Assembly (NCBI GenBank): GCA_029959905.1
Contig: JASCNZ010000011.1
Span: 1 to 63,205, forward strand
DNA length: 63,205 nt
DNA from: Microbacteriaceae bacterium PS02344
Lineage (GTDB): Bacteria; Actinomycetota; Actinomycetes; Actinomycetales; Microbacteriaceae
Direction of reading: 5' to 3'
Part shown: piece by piece, positions 28,672-38,184 of the stretch
Position numbering within the stretch: position 1 is the stretch's first letter
Layout: each line of letters starts with the position of its first letter
The notes under the pieces: model-generated
What the model saw: the letters and a program-made list of their open reading frames with translations, nothing else
What the model was told of the DNA's origin: nothing
Database searches by the model: none
Made by a program: the position numbers and the translations under genes

Positions 28672-29262
28672 TCATCGGGTGGGGTCGGTTCCGCGGGACA
28701 GGTCGTCCCAGGAATCGATCGCATCCACCGGCCCATCGGCGTGGCCGGCGGCATCCTCCACCGTGCGGTAGCGGCGGCCGCCCGCCTTCCAGCCCCGCGC
28801 GGTGATCAGCGCGAACACCGACGCCAGCAACAGGACGAACCATCCGATCAAGGCGAGGACCGGCCAGACCGAGGGGACGACGCTCGCGACGACGGACGCC
28901 ACCGCATCCCGGCCGGCGAGCCCGGTCGCCTCGGTGACGGTCGGGGCGACGGCTACGAGCGTGTCGCCGAGCAGCAGCTGCAGCGTCGTCCAGCCGAGGA
29001 AGAGCGCGGCGGCGGTGCCGAGCACCGCGAAGACGACGCGCAGCACACGGCCGGCGATCGACATCGCCGCGGCGAGGGCGAGCACCGCGAGGCTCAGGGG
29101 GGCGAGCAGCACCAACGCCGATGCGCCCGGGACGAGGATGTCGGACCCCTCGTCTGCGCGCTGCACGGTCAGCCAGGTCTGGGTCGACGAGATGATGCCC
29201 ACCGCTCCCGCGAGCAGGTAGCCGAGGAGCGTGATCGAACGGCCGCGCCGCGCCAGCGTCAT
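28672..29262 (-). CDS. Trp biosynthesis-associated membrane protein
   Basis: A 196-residue protein with four predicted membrane helices (about 8-28, 46-68, 75-97 and 133-155) and a polar cytoplasmic tail. The family (TIGR02234-like) is known only by its place among actinobacterial trp genes; no activity is established. The ATG at 29262 overlaps the hisI stop by 4 nt. In many relatives trpE stands between hisI and this gene; here there is no room for it. A frame starting at 29544 overlaps hisI and is rejected. Confidence 0.85.
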   Translation of the reverse strand: MTLARRGRSITLLGYLLAGAVGIISSTQTWLTVQRADEGSDILVPGASALVLLAPLSLAVLALAAAMSIAGRVLRVVFAVLGTAAALFLGWTTLQLLLGDTLVAVAPTVTEATGLAGRDAVASVVASVVPSVWPVLALIGWFVLLLASVFALITARGWKAGGRRYRTVEDAAGHADGPVDAIDSWDDLSRGTDPTR

Positions 29263-29618
29263 CCGGCGGCGCTCCCGACGTGCGCGTCGAGGTCGGTCGT
29301 GTCGAAGCAGGTGCGCGTGCCCGTGTGACAGGCGGGGCCGGTCTGATCGACCCGCAGCAGGATGGCGTCGCCGTCGCAGTCGAGTCGTGCCTCGTGCACG
29401 ACCTGGATGTGACCGGACGTGTCGCCCTTGCGCCAGTATTCGCGCCGGGAACGGGACCAGTAGGTCGCTCGACCCGAGGTGAGCGTGCGCCGCAGGGCCT
29501 CGGCATCCACCCAGGCCAGCATGAGCACTTCGCCGGAATCCCACTGCTGCACGATCACGGGCGCGAGGCCGTCGTCGTTCCAGGTGACCTGCGCGATGCG
29601 CGCCTCCAGATCGGTCAT
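29259..29618 (-). CDS. hisI: Phosphoribosyl-AMP cyclohydrolase
   Basis: A 119-residue HisI, opening the adenine ring of PR-AMP in histidine synthesis. [36 protein letters not shown], the zinc residues in [27 protein letters not shown] and the Asp motif are all present. It is mono-functional: the HisE activity is encoded by a separate gene at 31253-31516. The start overlaps the hisF stop by 4 nt, and its stop overlaps the Trp-associated membrane gene. Confidence 0.96.
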   Translation of the reverse strand: MTDLEARIAQVTWNDDGLAPVIVQQWDSGEVLMLAWVDAEALRRTLTSGRATYWSRSRREYWRKGDTSGHIQVVHEARLDCDGDAILLRVDQTGPACHTGTRTCFDTTDLDAHVGSAAG

Positions 29619-30376
29619 CGGACCAGCACTCCTTCCGCGCGCAGCGCGTCTTTCACATCGCCGACCGTCATCGCACCGGTGTGGAAGACGCTCGCGGCGA
29701 GCACGGCATCCGCACCCGCCTGGATCGCCGGCGCGAAGTGCTCGACGGCGCCCGCCCCGCCCGAGGCGATGACCGGCACCGACGCGACCTCGCGCATCAG
29801 GCGCACGAGTTCGAGATCGAAGCCGTCGCGGGTGCCGTCGGCGTCGATCGAGTTGACCAGCAGCTCCCCCGCCCCGCGCTCCGCCGACTCCCGCGCCCAG
29901 TCGAGGGCGTCGAGCGTGGTCTGCGTGCGCCCGCCATGCGTCGTCACGACGAAGCCCGAGCGGGTGCCCGGGGCCCGTTTGACGTCGAGAGAGAGCACCA
30001 GCACCTGCGCGCCGAACCGGTCGGCGATCTCGCCGATGAGGTCGGGCCGTGCGATGGCCGCCGAGTTCACGCCGACCTTGTCGGCACCGACGGCGAGCAG
30101 ACGTGCGACGTCATCGACGCTGCGCACCCCTCCCCCGACGGTGAGCGGCACGAACACCTGCTCCGCGGTGCGCTGCACGACGTCGTAGGTGGTGGCGCGA
30201 GCGTCCACGGTCGCCGTCACGTCGAGGAAGGTGATCTCGTCGGCGCCCTGCGCGGCGTAGTGGCGCGCGAGCTCGACGGGGTCGCCCATGTCGCGCAGGT
30301 TCTCGAAGTTGACGCCCTTGACGACGCGTCCGGCGGCCACGTCGAGGCACGGGATGACGCGTCGTGCGAGCGTCAT
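29615..30376 (-). CDS. hisF: Imidazole glycerol phosphate synthase, cyclase subunit
   Basis: A 253-residue TIM barrel that makes imidazole glycerol phosphate and AICAR using ammonia from HisH. It opens [22 protein letters not shown] with the catalytic Asp in [51 protein letters not shown] with the second catalytic Asp, and VIASGGAG follow. The ATG at 30376 shares a base with the hisG stop (TGATG). hisH and hisA are not in the window. Confidence 0.97.
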   Translation of the reverse strand: MTLARRVIPCLDVAAGRVVKGVNFENLRDMGDPVELARHYAAQGADEITFLDVTATVDARATTYDVVQRTAEQVFVPLTVGGGVRSVDDVARLLAVGADKVGVNSAAIARPDLIGEIADRFGAQVLVLSLDVKRAPGTRSGFVVTTHGGRTQTTLDALDWARESAERGAGELLVNSIDADGTRDGFDLELVRLMREVASVPVIASGGAGAVEHFAPAIQAGADAVLAASVFHTGAMTVGDVKDALRAEGVLVR

Positions 30377-31215
30377 CAGAGCCTCGCGGCGTGGATCGCG
30401 GTGACGAGGATCGCCCGCGCGCCGAGCGCGTACAGCTCGTCCATGATCTGGTTCACGCGCTTGCGCGGGATCATGACGCGAACAGCGACCCATGCGGGAT
30501 CGCGCAACGGGGAGATCGTCGGAGACTCGCGGCCTGGCGCGATCGCGACGGCCTGATCGACGAGCTCGGTGGGGAGGTCGTAGTCCAGGAGGACGTACCG
30601 ACGGGCGACCATGACGCCGCGCAGCCGACGCAGCAGGGTGTCCGTGCCCTCCGCGTCGCCCGGGCGACTGATCAGCACGGCCTCCGACTCGAGGATCACC
30701 GGCCCGAAGATCTCCAGACCGGCCTGGCGGAGCGTGGTGCCCGTCGAGACGACGTCGGCGACCGCATCCGCGACGCCGAGGCGCACCGCGGACTCCACCG
30801 CACCGTCGAGTTGCACGAGTTCGGCGCTGACGCCGTGCTCGCGCAGGAACGCGCCCACGAGACCGGGATAGGCCGAGGCGACGCGCACCCCGTCGAGGCC
30901 CTCGATGCTCGAGAACCGGCCGGGAGGGCCGGCGAAGCGGAACGTCGAACCGCCGAAGCCGAGCTGCTCGATCTCGCGCGCGGGCTGCTGCACGTCGAGA
31001 AGGAGGTCCCGGCCGGTGATGCCCACGTCGAGCGCGCCGGAGGCGACGTACGTGGCGATGTCACGGGGACGGAGGAAGAAGAACTCGACGTCGTTCTCGG
31101 CGTCGATCACGTGCAGGGTTTTGGGGTCGCGGCGTCCGGCGTAACCGGCTTCCGCGAGCATGTCGGCGGCGGTCTCGGAGAGCGAGCCCTTATTGGGAAC
31201 GGCGATGCGGAGCAT
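30376..31215 (-). CDS. hisG: ATP phosphoribosyltransferase (long form)
   Basis: A 279-residue HisG, first and feedback-controlled enzyme of histidine synthesis. It opens [39 protein letters not shown], the PRPP loop [14 protein letters not shown] and the C-terminal regulatory domain ([26 protein letters not shown]) mark the long form that needs no HisZ and is inhibited by histidine. The start is ATG at 31215, 37 nt past hisE. Confidence 0.96.
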   Translation of the reverse strand: MLRIAVPNKGSLSETAADMLAEAGYAGRRDPKTLHVIDAENDVEFFFLRPRDIATYVASGALDVGITGRDLLLDVQQPAREIEQLGFGGSTFRFAGPPGRFSSIEGLDGVRVASAYPGLVGAFLREHGVSAELVQLDGAVESAVRLGVADAVADVVSTGTTLRQAGLEIFGPVILESEAVLISRPGDAEGTDTLLRRLRGVMVARRYVLLDYDLPTELVDQAVAIAPGRESPTISPLRDPAWVAVRVMIPRKRVNQIMDELYALGARAILVTAIHAARL

Positions 31216-31252
31216 GTCGGCTTTCAGATCGAATCGGGATGGGCGGAGCGCA

Positions 31253-31516
31253 TCACAGATGTCGATAGACGTCCTGCAGGGACAGGCCCTTCGCGAGCAT
31301 CATGACCTGTACGTGGTACAGCAGCTGGGAGATCTCCTCGGCCGCCGCCTCGTCGGATTCGTACTCGGAGGCCATCCAGACCTCGGCGGCCTCCTCGACG
31401 ATCTTCTTGCCGATGGCGTGCACGCCGCCGTCGAGCTCCGCCACGGTGCCCGAACCCTCGGGTCGGGTCTCGGCCTTGACGCTGAGCTCGGCGAACAGCT
31501 CGTCGAAAGTCTTCAC
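31253..31516 (-). CDS. hisE: Phosphoribosyl-ATP pyrophosphohydrolase
   Basis: An 87-residue all-alpha HisE (MazG-like), converting PR-ATP to PR-AMP. The metal-binding pattern is [33 protein letters not shown] in pieces, with the E-E-x-x-E and E-x-x-Q/D pairs. The GTG at 31514-31516 overlaps the rpe stop by 4 nt, which ties histidine genes to the upstream rpe-rsmB-fmt run. Confidence 0.95.
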   Translation of the reverse strand: MKTFDELFAELSVKAETRPEGSGTVAELDGGVHAIGKKIVEEAAEVWMASEYESDEAAAEEISQLLYHVQVMMLAKGLSLQDVYRHL

Positions 31517-32193
31517 GACTCCAGGTTACCGGCTCCGGCGAGGCCCCTGAGCCGCGCGACGGCCGCCTCGACGTCGTCGTGGCCGTACACAGCCGACCCC
31601 GCGACGAACGTATCGGCCCCGGCCTCGGCCGCAATGCCGATCGTACGGTCGGAGATGCCACCGTCGACCTGAAGCCACACGTCGGAACCGCGGCGCCGCG
31701 CCTCGTCGGCCAGCGCGCGCAGCTTCGGCATCGTCTCGGGCATGAACCCCTGTCCACCGAACCCGGGCTCGACCGTCATGACGAGGATCTGGTCGAATTC
31801 GTCGAGAATGTCGTACAAGCTCTCGCCCGCGGTGCCCGGTTTGATGGCGACGCCGGCGCGGGCTCCGATATCGCGCAGTCGGCGGGCCAGCGCTACCGCA
31901 TCCGACGCGGCCTCGAGATGGAAGGTGACGCTCGCCGCGCCGAGCTCGGCGTACCCCGGAGCCCAGCGGTCGGGGTCGGTGATCATCAGGTGCACGTCGA
32001 GAGGGATCGGACTCGTCGCTTGAATGCGCTCGACCATCTGCGGGCCGAAGGTCAGGTTCGGCACGAAGTGGTTGTCCATGACATCGACGTGCGCGAAGTC
32101 GGCCGAGGCGATGCGTGCGAGATCGCGCTGCATGTTCACGAAGTCGGCGGCGAGGATGCTCGGATTGATGCGCGGGGCACGGGGCAGGGTCAC
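31513..32193 (-). CDS. rpe: Ribulose-phosphate 3-epimerase
   Basis: A 226-residue TIM barrel interconverting ribulose-5-phosphate and xylulose-5-phosphate; the pentose phosphate pathway supplies PRPP for the his and pyr genes nearby. [36 protein letters not shown] with metal and catalytic Asp, [21 protein letters not shown] and VDGGISDRT are canonical. The start is GTG at 32193, overlapping the rsmB stop by 4 nt; longer frames run into rsmB. Confidence 0.96.
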   Translation of the reverse strand: MTLPRAPRINPSILAADFVNMQRDLARIASADFAHVDVMDNHFVPNLTFGPQMVERIQATSPIPLDVHLMITDPDRWAPGYAELGAASVTFHLEAASDAVALARRLRDIGARAGVAIKPGTAGESLYDILDEFDQILVMTVEPGFGGQGFMPETMPKLRALADEARRRGSDVWLQVDGGISDRTIGIAAEAGADTFVAGSAVYGHDDVEAAVARLRGLAGAGNLES

Positions 32194-33674
32194 GGTCGGT
32201 CTCCCTTCGGGGTGCGCTGCAGCAGCGCGAGGAACATGGCGTCGGTGCCGTGGCGATGCGGCCACAGCTGCACCGACCCGTTCTCGTCGCGGCCGTCGGC
32301 GGCGAGGTCGATCGGCGACCGGCTGATGCCGTCGACCACGGCGCGCGCATCGAGCTCGACGACGTCGTCCCGGCCGCGCAGCACCTCGCGCACGACGCCC
32401 GTCGTCTCGGCGAGGTGCGGCGAGCAGGTGACGTAGGCCACGATGCCACCCGGCGCGAGCGCGTCGACCGCCGCAGCGAGCAGTTGCTCCTGCAGTGGCA
32501 CGAGCTCTGCGACGTCGGCCGGCGATTTCCGCCAGCGCGCCTCCGGGCGTCGACGCAGAGCGCCGAGACCCGTGCAGGGCGCGTCGACGAGGATGCGGTC
32601 GAACGATCCTGGGTGCGAGGCGGCGAGCATCCGGCCGTCCTCCTCGTGCACGGGTACGTCGACGGGAATGGGCCGGAGGGCGTTGCGGACCAGACCCGCA
32701 CGGGCGGGCACCACCTCGTTCGCTTCCAGGGACACCTGCGACTCGGCGGCGATCGCGGCCAACAGCGCGGTCTTGCCGCCGGGGCCGGCGCACAGGTCGA
32801 GCCAACGCTCCCCCGCCTCGATGGGCCGGGCGGAGGCGAGGGCGAGCGCCACGAGCTGGGAACCCTCATCCTGCACGCGCACGGTGCCTGCGGAATCGGC
32901 CAGCATTCGCTCGGGCGCTCCGCCGGGTGAGCCGAACGCGGTCGGGGCGTAGGGGCGCCGCGGCTCGTCCGGATCGGCGAGGCCCGGCAACGCGACCAGG
33001 GTCACTTCGGGAGAGGCGTTGTCGGCGTCGAGCAGGTCGGAGAGCTCGTCGACCCGCCCCTCCGCATCGAGTGCGCGGCGGAGCGCCCGGATGACCCAGA
33101 CGGGATGCGCTGTGCGGAGAGCGAGTCGCTCGTCGTCGGAGCGCGCATCCGCCTCGATGCGCTCCTCCCACTTCTCCGCATCGTCGCGGGCGACCCGGCG
33201 CAGCACCGCGTTCGCGAAGCTCGACGCCCCGCGGCCGACCTCGGTCGCGACGAGGTTGACCGACTCGTTTACGGCCGCGTGCGGGGCGACACGTGTGGCG
33301 AGCAGCTGGTGCACCGCGAGGCGGAGCGCGTCGAGGACCGCGGGATCGATGCGGTCGACCGCGCGATCGGCCGCCGAGGCGATGATCGCGTCGTAGGTAC
33401 CGCGTCGACGAAGGGTGCCGTAGGTGAGTTCGGTGGCCAGAGCCGCATCCTGCGGCGTGAGTCCGGCGTCGGTGATGGCCGACGGGAGAGCCAGGTTGGC
33501 GTAGGCGTCGGACTCGGAGACCGCGCGGAGCACTCGATACGCGACGCGGCGCGCCGGCTGCACGACGCGTGCGGGGCCGCGCTGATCACTCCCCCGCGAG
33601 GCGCGAGCCGTGGACTCCGTGCGGCCCCGTGACGATCCCGGCCGGGCAGGGCGCTCCGGATGCCGAGCGCTCAT
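32190..33674 (-). CDS. rsmB: 16S rRNA (cytosine-C5) methyltransferase RsmB/NOL1-NOP2 type
   Basis: A 494-residue protein. An N-terminal NusB-like RNA-binding domain (about 40-170, RVAYRVLRAV ... NFANAVLRRV-like) is joined to a SAM-dependent methyltransferase. WLDLCAGPGGKTALLA binds SAM, DAPCTGLGALRRRPEARWR carries one catalytic Cys, and AYVTCSPHLAETTGVV the other. The first ~35 residues are basic and low in structure. The ATG at 33674 overlaps the fmt stop by 4 nt. Substrate C967 is known for E. coli and inferred here. Confidence 0.93.
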   Translation of the reverse strand: MSARHPERPARPGSSRGRTESTARASRGSDQRGPARVVQPARRVAYRVLRAVSESDAYANLALPSAITDAGLTPQDAALATELTYGTLRRRGTYDAIIASAADRAVDRIDPAVLDALRLAVHQLLATRVAPHAAVNESVNLVATEVGRGASSFANAVLRRVARDDAEKWEERIEADARSDDERLALRTAHPVWVIRALRRALDAEGRVDELSDLLDADNASPEVTLVALPGLADPDEPRRPYAPTAFGSPGGAPERMLADSAGTVRVQDEGSQLVALALASARPIEAGERWLDLCAGPGGKTALLAAIAAESQVSLEANEVVPARAGLVRNALRPIPVDVPVHEEDGRMLAASHPGSFDRILVDAPCTGLGALRRRPEARWRKSPADVAELVPLQEQLLAAAVDALAPGGIVAYVTCSPHLAETTGVVREVLRGRDDVVELDARAVVDGISRSPIDLAADGRDENGSVQLWPHRHGTDAMFLALLQRTPKGDRP

Positions 33675-34588
33675 GAGCCCGCTCGCAGACCGTCGACACG
33701 CTGTCCGCGCCACCAGTCGGCCGCGCCCATCGCGCCCTTTCCGGCGGGCTGCACGCGCCGGACTTCGAGCGGGCCCGAGGCCGTGCCGATCAGGATGCCG
33801 GATTTCGTGCCGCGCATGTCACCCGGTGGGAGCGACTCGGCGTCGAGAGCGGGCTGCGCCTCGAGGATCTTCCAGCGCGCGCCGTCGATGGTGGTGAATG
33901 CGCCGGGTTCGGGGGTGACGCCGCGGAACCGGGCGAAGATTCGCTCCACGGGCTGCGCCCAATCGAGTGCCCCGTCGTCGAGCGTGAGCTTCGGAGCGAG
34001 CGTCGGGTCACCCGACTGGGGCACGGCGCGCGCCGTACCGGCGGCGAGAGCGTCGACGACCTCCGCGGTGAGCGTCGCTCCCTGGTGAGCGAGGATGTCG
34101 AGCGCGACGTCGGCCGTGGCGTCGTCGGGCACGTCGAAGGTGCGGGCCGCGTACACGTCACCTGCGTCGAGTTCCGGGACGAGCTGGAACACGCTCGCGC
34201 CCAGCTCGCGATCGCCGGCGATGAGAGCACGCTGCACGGGGGCCGCGCCCCGCCAGGCCGGCAGCAGCGAGAAGTGCAGGTTGATCCACCCGCGTTCGGG
34301 GCCCGAGAGCAGGGGTTCGCGCACGAGACCGCCATAGGCGACGATCACTCCGAGTTCGGGGGCGAGAGCGAGGATCCGCGCGGTCGCGTCGTCGTCGAGG
34401 CGACTCGCCTTGATGATTCCGAGACCGAGCTCCTCGGCGGCGGTGGCCACCGGCGAAGGGGTCAGCACGCGCTTGCGCCCGAGCGGCGCATCAGGCCGCG
34501 TGACGACGGCGACGATGTCGTGCTCGGCCGCGAGGCGGCGCAGGGTGGGGACGGCGGCGGCGGGGGTGCCGGCGAAGACGAGGCGCAT
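33671..34588 (-). CDS. fmt: Methionyl-tRNA formyltransferase
   Basis: A 305-residue enzyme that formylates initiator Met-tRNA. MRLVFAGTPAAAVPTLRRL starts the formyl-THF domain. LHFSLLPAWRGAAPVQRAL carries the catalytic residues with a phenylalanine variant (NLHFS for NLHxS), followed by ELDAGDVYA. The C-terminal OB domain has FRGVTPEPGAFT. The ATG at 34588 has GGAGAA 6 nt upstream. It follows priA by 20 nt. The def gene often paired with fmt is not here. Confidence 0.95.
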   Translation of the reverse strand: MRLVFAGTPAAAVPTLRRLAAEHDIVAVVTRPDAPLGRKRVLTPSPVATAAEELGLGIIKASRLDDDATARILALAPELGVIVAYGGLVREPLLSGPERGWINLHFSLLPAWRGAAPVQRALIAGDRELGASVFQLVPELDAGDVYAARTFDVPDDATADVALDILAHQGATLTAEVVDALAAGTARAVPQSGDPTLAPKLTLDDGALDWAQPVERIFARFRGVTPEPGAFTTIDGARWKILEAQPALDAESLPPGDMRGTKSGILIGTASGPLEVRRVQPAGKGAMGAADWWRGQRVDGLRAGS

Positions 34589-34608
34589 GGAATGTTCTCC
34601 GGAGGGGG

Positions 34609-36567
34609 TCAGAGTTCTGGGTCGAGGATATCGAGCCGGACCGAGAGGGTGCTGCGGGGGTTCTTCCCGCGTCCGCGTCGCCCCGCGACGGCCGCGGCGA
34701 CCACCGCGGCGCGCAGGGCGCCGGCCACGCGCGAGCCGGCGCCGTAGTCGAAGCGCACGAGCGCCCGTACGCGGCCCGAACCGTCGTCGGTCTCGAGGGG
34801 AACCGGGCCGAGCACCGCATCAGCGGGCAGACGCAGGTCGGTGAGGGAAGCGAGCGCGGTCGAGACGGCCGGGACTGTGCCCTCCACGACGGCCACCCGC
34901 GCGGCCGGCGGCATGTGCAGCGGTGCCCTGCTGTCCAGTTCCGCGCGCGCGTAGGCGGCGTGGTTCCAGGTGGCGAGGGCGCGCGCGACCGCGCCGTCGA
35001 CGCCGACCAGGTGCACGGGGGCTCCCGGCGCGGCGAGGGCGGCGGCGTTCGACCACCAGCGCAGGCACGCCTCGCCGATCCGCAGATCGGGCGATTGGAG
35101 CATCCGCGGTCCGTCGAGCAGCACCACCGCACGATAGCCACCGTCGGCCAGCGGTTCGGCGCCGCGTGTCGCCACGACGAGGGCGGGACGGGCGTCGACC
35201 TTCTCGACCGGGTGACCGCCGTCAGCCACGATGACACGCACTCCGGGGAAGGCGCGCCCCAGCTCATCGGCCGTGCGCTCACTCCCCGACGACGCGAGAC
35301 GCAGCTGCGTCGACGAGCATGCCGGGCACGACCAGGCGCGCGCGGCGCGGCCGCACCACCCGCACACCGGTACCGCTCCGCGATGGCGGGCACCGAGCGG
35401 ACCGCCGCAGTGCGCACAGCGCGCCGGCGCACGGCACTCGGCACACACGAGCGACGGGGCGAAGCCGGGACGCGACACCTGCACGAGCACGGGGCCGTCG
35501 GCGGCGGCCGAGCGGGCGGCGAGGAACGCCGACGACGGCATGCGCTGCGCGGTGGGCTGCTCCATCTCCTGCGGAGTGCTGAGCACCACGCGCGGAAGCA
35601 CACGTCGTGCGGCACGGACATCGCGCAGCCAACCGACCGCGACGAGACGTTCGACGTCGGTGGTGCGGGTATGGCCGACAAGCAGCAGGGCGGACTCCTC
35701 TTCGCCCTGGCGCACGAGGGCGGCGTCCCTGGCGTGCACGTAGGGCGCCAACGGTTCGCCGAGCAGCGGATCGCCGTCGTCCCAGATCGCGACGAGACCG
35801 GCGCGCACCGGGGCGTAGACGGCGGAGCGGTTGCCCACGACGATGCACGGGGCGTCTTCGAGGGTGCGCAGGAAGGCGCGATAGCGATCCGGGTTGCTCT
35901 GACGCGCGTCGTGGCGCACGACCGCATCGGCGGGCGCGAGTGAGGCGAGCGCCGTCAGTACGCGGTCGAGGTCGCGGTGGTCCGGTACGACAAGGATCGA
36001 CGACCGACCCGCGGCGAGCGTCCGCACGGCCGTCGCCGCGAGCAGTGCAGCCCAGGCGGGACCGCTGGCGTCGAAGCCGGGGATCGCCTCGACGGCCGCT
36101 CGCCCGGCGCCGTCGAGCACATCGTCGAGACCGGCGTAGAGCGCGACGGTGCCCGCCGCCTCGGTCTTCTGCTCGTCGGTCGGTTCGGGGCTGGGCGCGT
36201 CGGCCGTCCAGGCCTTCTCTACACGCACCTGCCGCTTGGGGATGACCAGGCGCAGGATGTCGGACGCGGAGCCGGCCGCCCGATCGGCGACGGCACGCGC
36301 GAGGCGGTGGAGGCGCGCGGGCAGGACCGGAACGGTCGAGACGACGGCCTCGACCTCGGACAGCGGTCGCTCGCCGTCGTGCTCCTCGGCGATCTCGACG
36401 GCGTAGCCGTCGATCACGCGGCCCGCGGTGCGCAGAGGCACGCGCACCCGGGCCCCCGGGGGCACCTCGCCGAGCTCTTCGGGCAGCGCGTAGTCGAAGA
36501 GGCGGTCGAGCTGCGGGAGTGGGGAGTCGAGGAGCACGCGCGCGATGCGCCGGCTCTCGGTCGTCAT
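34609..36567 (-). CDS. priA: PriA-like primosomal protein, helicase motifs lost
   Basis: A 652-residue actinobacterial PriA. The N-terminal DNA-binding domain (LDSPLPQLDRLFDYALPEEL, VPPGARVRVPLR) and a zinc module with paired cysteines (CAEC, CAHC, CGWC, CPAC, about residues 370-430) are kept. The helicase part is not. The Walker A site, GxTGSGKT in E. coli PriA, is replaced by VRTLAAGRSSILVVPDH, and the DEEH box by WDDGDPLL. It therefore probably cannot act as an ATP-driven helicase, as annotated for other actinobacteria; it may still recognise forks. The ATG at 36567 has only a weak ribosome binding site and lies 13 nt past metK. Confidence 0.9.
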   Translation of the reverse strand: MTTESRRIARVLLDSPLPQLDRLFDYALPEELGEVPPGARVRVPLRTAGRVIDGYAVEIAEEHDGERPLSEVEAVVSTVPVLPARLHRLARAVADRAAGSASDILRLVIPKRQVRVEKAWTADAPSPEPTDEQKTEAAGTVALYAGLDDVLDGAGRAAVEAIPGFDASGPAWAALLAATAVRTLAAGRSSILVVPDHRDLDRVLTALASLAPADAVVRHDARQSNPDRYRAFLRTLEDAPCIVVGNRSAVYAPVRAGLVAIWDDGDPLLGEPLAPYVHARDAALVRQGEEESALLLVGHTRTTDVERLVAVGWLRDVRAARRVLPRVVLSTPQEMEQPTAQRMPSSAFLAARSAAADGPVLVQVSRPGFAPSLVCAECRAPARCAHCGGPLGARHRGAVPVCGWCGRAARAWSCPACSSTQLRLASSGSERTADELGRAFPGVRVIVADGGHPVEKVDARPALVVATRGAEPLADGGYRAVVLLDGPRMLQSPDLRIGEACLRWWSNAAALAAPGAPVHLVGVDGAVARALATWNHAAYARAELDSRAPLHMPPAARVAVVEGTVPAVSTALASLTDLRLPADAVLGPVPLETDDGSGRVRALVRFDYGAGSRVAGALRAAVVAAAVAGRRGRGKNPRSTLSVRLDILDPEL

Positions 36568-36580
36568 CGTGGCCGGGCCG

Positions 36581-37774
36581 TCACAGGCCGGCGGCGCGTC
36601 GCAGTTCCTCGACGCGGTCGGTGCGTTCCCAGGTGAAGTCGGGAAGCTCGCGCCCGAAGTGCCCGTATGCGGCGGTCTGCGCGTAGATGGGACGCAGCAG
36701 GTCGAGCTGCTCGATGATCGCTCGCGGGCGCAGGTCGAACACCTCCGTGATCGCCCGGGTGATCGCCTCGTCTGACACCTTGCCCGTACCGAAGGTCTCG
36801 ACGTAGAGCCCGACAGGACGAGCGACGCCGATCGCGTAGGCGACCTGCACCTCGAGCCGGTCCGCGAGGCCCGCGGCCACGGCGTTCTTCGCGACCCAGC
36901 GCGTCGCATACGCGCCGGAACGATCGACCTTCGACGGATCCTTACCGCTGAACGCCCCGCCGCCGTGGCGTGCCGCACCGCCGTAGGTGTCGATGATGAT
37001 CTTGCGGCCGGTGAGGCCGGCGTCGCCCTTCGGCCCGCCCGTCACGAAGGGGCCGGCGGGGTTGATGTAATACGTGACGTCGTCGACGTCGAGGCCGGTG
37101 TTCTCGAGGACCGGCGCGATCACGCGCTCGCGGACCAGCGTGGTCAGCTCCTCCTGCGAGATGTCGGGGTGATGCTGCGTCGACACCACGACCGCGTCGA
37201 CCGTCTTGGGGGTGAAGCCCTCGTAGCCGAGTGTCACCTGGGTCTTGCCGTCGGGGCGGAGGAACGGCAGCTCGCCACTGCGGCGCACCTCGGTGAGACG
37301 CTCGGCGATGCGATGCGCGGTCCACGCGGCCATCGGCATGAGTTGCGGGGTCTCGTTCGTCGCGAAGCCGAACATGATGCCCTGGTCGCCCGCGCCGAGG
37401 GCGTCGAGCGGGTCGACCGAAGAGCCGTCGCGGTGCTCCTGCGCGTTGTCGACGCCGTGCGCGATATCGCCGGACTGCTCTCCCACCGAGACGCTCACTC
37501 CGCACGAGTCGCCGTCGAAGCCGGTGTCGCTGGAGGTGTAGCCGATGCCGTTGACGACCTGGCGGACGATGGTGGGGATGTCGACGTACGCCTCGGTGCG
37601 GATCTCACCGGCGACGTGCACGAGTCCGGTGGTCACGAGGGTCTCGACGGCGACACGGGAATTCGTGTCCTTCGCGAGCAGGCCGTCGAGGATGCTGTCC
37701 GAGATCTGGTCGCAGATCTTGTCCGGATGCCCTTCGGTGACGGACTCGGACGTGAACAGACGCAGCGCGCTCAT
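36581..37774 (-). CDS. metK: S-adenosylmethionine synthetase
   Basis: A 397-residue enzyme making SAM from methionine and [26 protein letters not shown], the gating segment with [37 protein letters not shown] and [14 protein letters not shown] cover ATP, Mg2+ and K+ sites. It is full length. The ATG at 37774 is separated from rpoZ by a strong hairpin, so metK likely has its own promoter in the leader (37775-37823) and heads the metK-priA-fmt-rsmB-rpe-his unit. Confidence 0.97.
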   Translation of the reverse strand: MSALRLFTSESVTEGHPDKICDQISDSILDGLLAKDTNSRVAVETLVTTGLVHVAGEIRTEAYVDIPTIVRQVVNGIGYTSSDTGFDGDSCGVSVSVGEQSGDIAHGVDNAQEHRDGSSVDPLDALGAGDQGIMFGFATNETPQLMPMAAWTAHRIAERLTEVRRSGELPFLRPDGKTQVTLGYEGFTPKTVDAVVVSTQHHPDISQEELTTLVRERVIAPVLENTGLDVDDVTYYINPAGPFVTGGPKGDAGLTGRKIIIDTYGGAARHGGGAFSGKDPSKVDRSGAYATRWVAKNAVAAGLADRLEVQVAYAIGVARPVGLYVETFGTGKVSDEAITRAITEVFDLRPRAIIEQLDLLRPIYAQTAAYGHFGRELPDFTWERTDRVEELRRAAGL

Positions 37775-37823
37775 CGGGGCTCCAGAACGGGATCGGACGG
37801 GAAAGGGTCGAGGAACCCAGTGT

Positions 37824-37857
37824 GGCCCGCGCCACCGACATCGCCGGTGCGCGGGCC
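37824..37857 (-). terminator. Terminator between rpoZ and metK
   Basis: A long GC-rich stem-loop (37824-37837 with 37845-37857, one bulged base, 7-nt loop) starting 7 nt past the rpoZ stop. It is the strongest hairpin between genes in the right part and probably ends the pyr-gmk-rpoZ transcript. Confidence 0.75.
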
Positions 37858-37864
37858 GTGATTG

Positions 37865-38119
37865 TCACTCCGCGTGACGCAGGCGGAGCTTGTCCTCGTT
37901 GATCTCGTGCAGGGCGATCGTGAGCGGCTTGTCCTCGACGGTCGAGTCGACGAGCGGGCCCACGTTGTCGAAGAGGTTGCCCTCGTGCAGGTCGGAGTAG
38001 TAGTCGTTGATCTGACGCGCGCGCTTCGACGCGTAGATGACGAGCTCGTACTTCGACTCGACGCGGTCGAGCAGGTTGTCGATGGGGGGATCGATGATTC
38101 CGTTGTTGTGTCCGGCCAT
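37865..38119 (-). CDS. rpoZ: RNA polymerase omega subunit
   Basis: An 84-residue omega subunit. [29 protein letters not shown] holds the conserved helix that wraps the beta' C-terminus, and the C-terminus is acidic/basic ([17 protein letters not shown]). CAGGAGGTC precedes the ATG at 38119. The 65-nt gap to gmk holds a short hairpin (38139-38154). The gmk-rpoZ pair is a classic arrangement and links nucleotide supply with (p)ppGpp-sensitive transcription. Confidence 0.95.
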   Translation of the reverse strand: MAGHNNGIIDPPIDNLLDRVESKYELVIYASKRARQINDYYSDLHEGNLFDNVGPLVDSTVEDKPLTIALHEINEDKLRLRHAE

Positions 38120-38184
38120 GATGAGACCTCCTGGTCAGGCGACGGGATCGTCGCGAAGTCGGTGCGTAGGCGCGCGAAGAGGAC

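Noticed and set aside
28625..29262. Tryptophan leader peptide or attenuator
   Set aside because: No short frame with Trp codons and no paired terminator/antiterminator hairpins before the trp genes.
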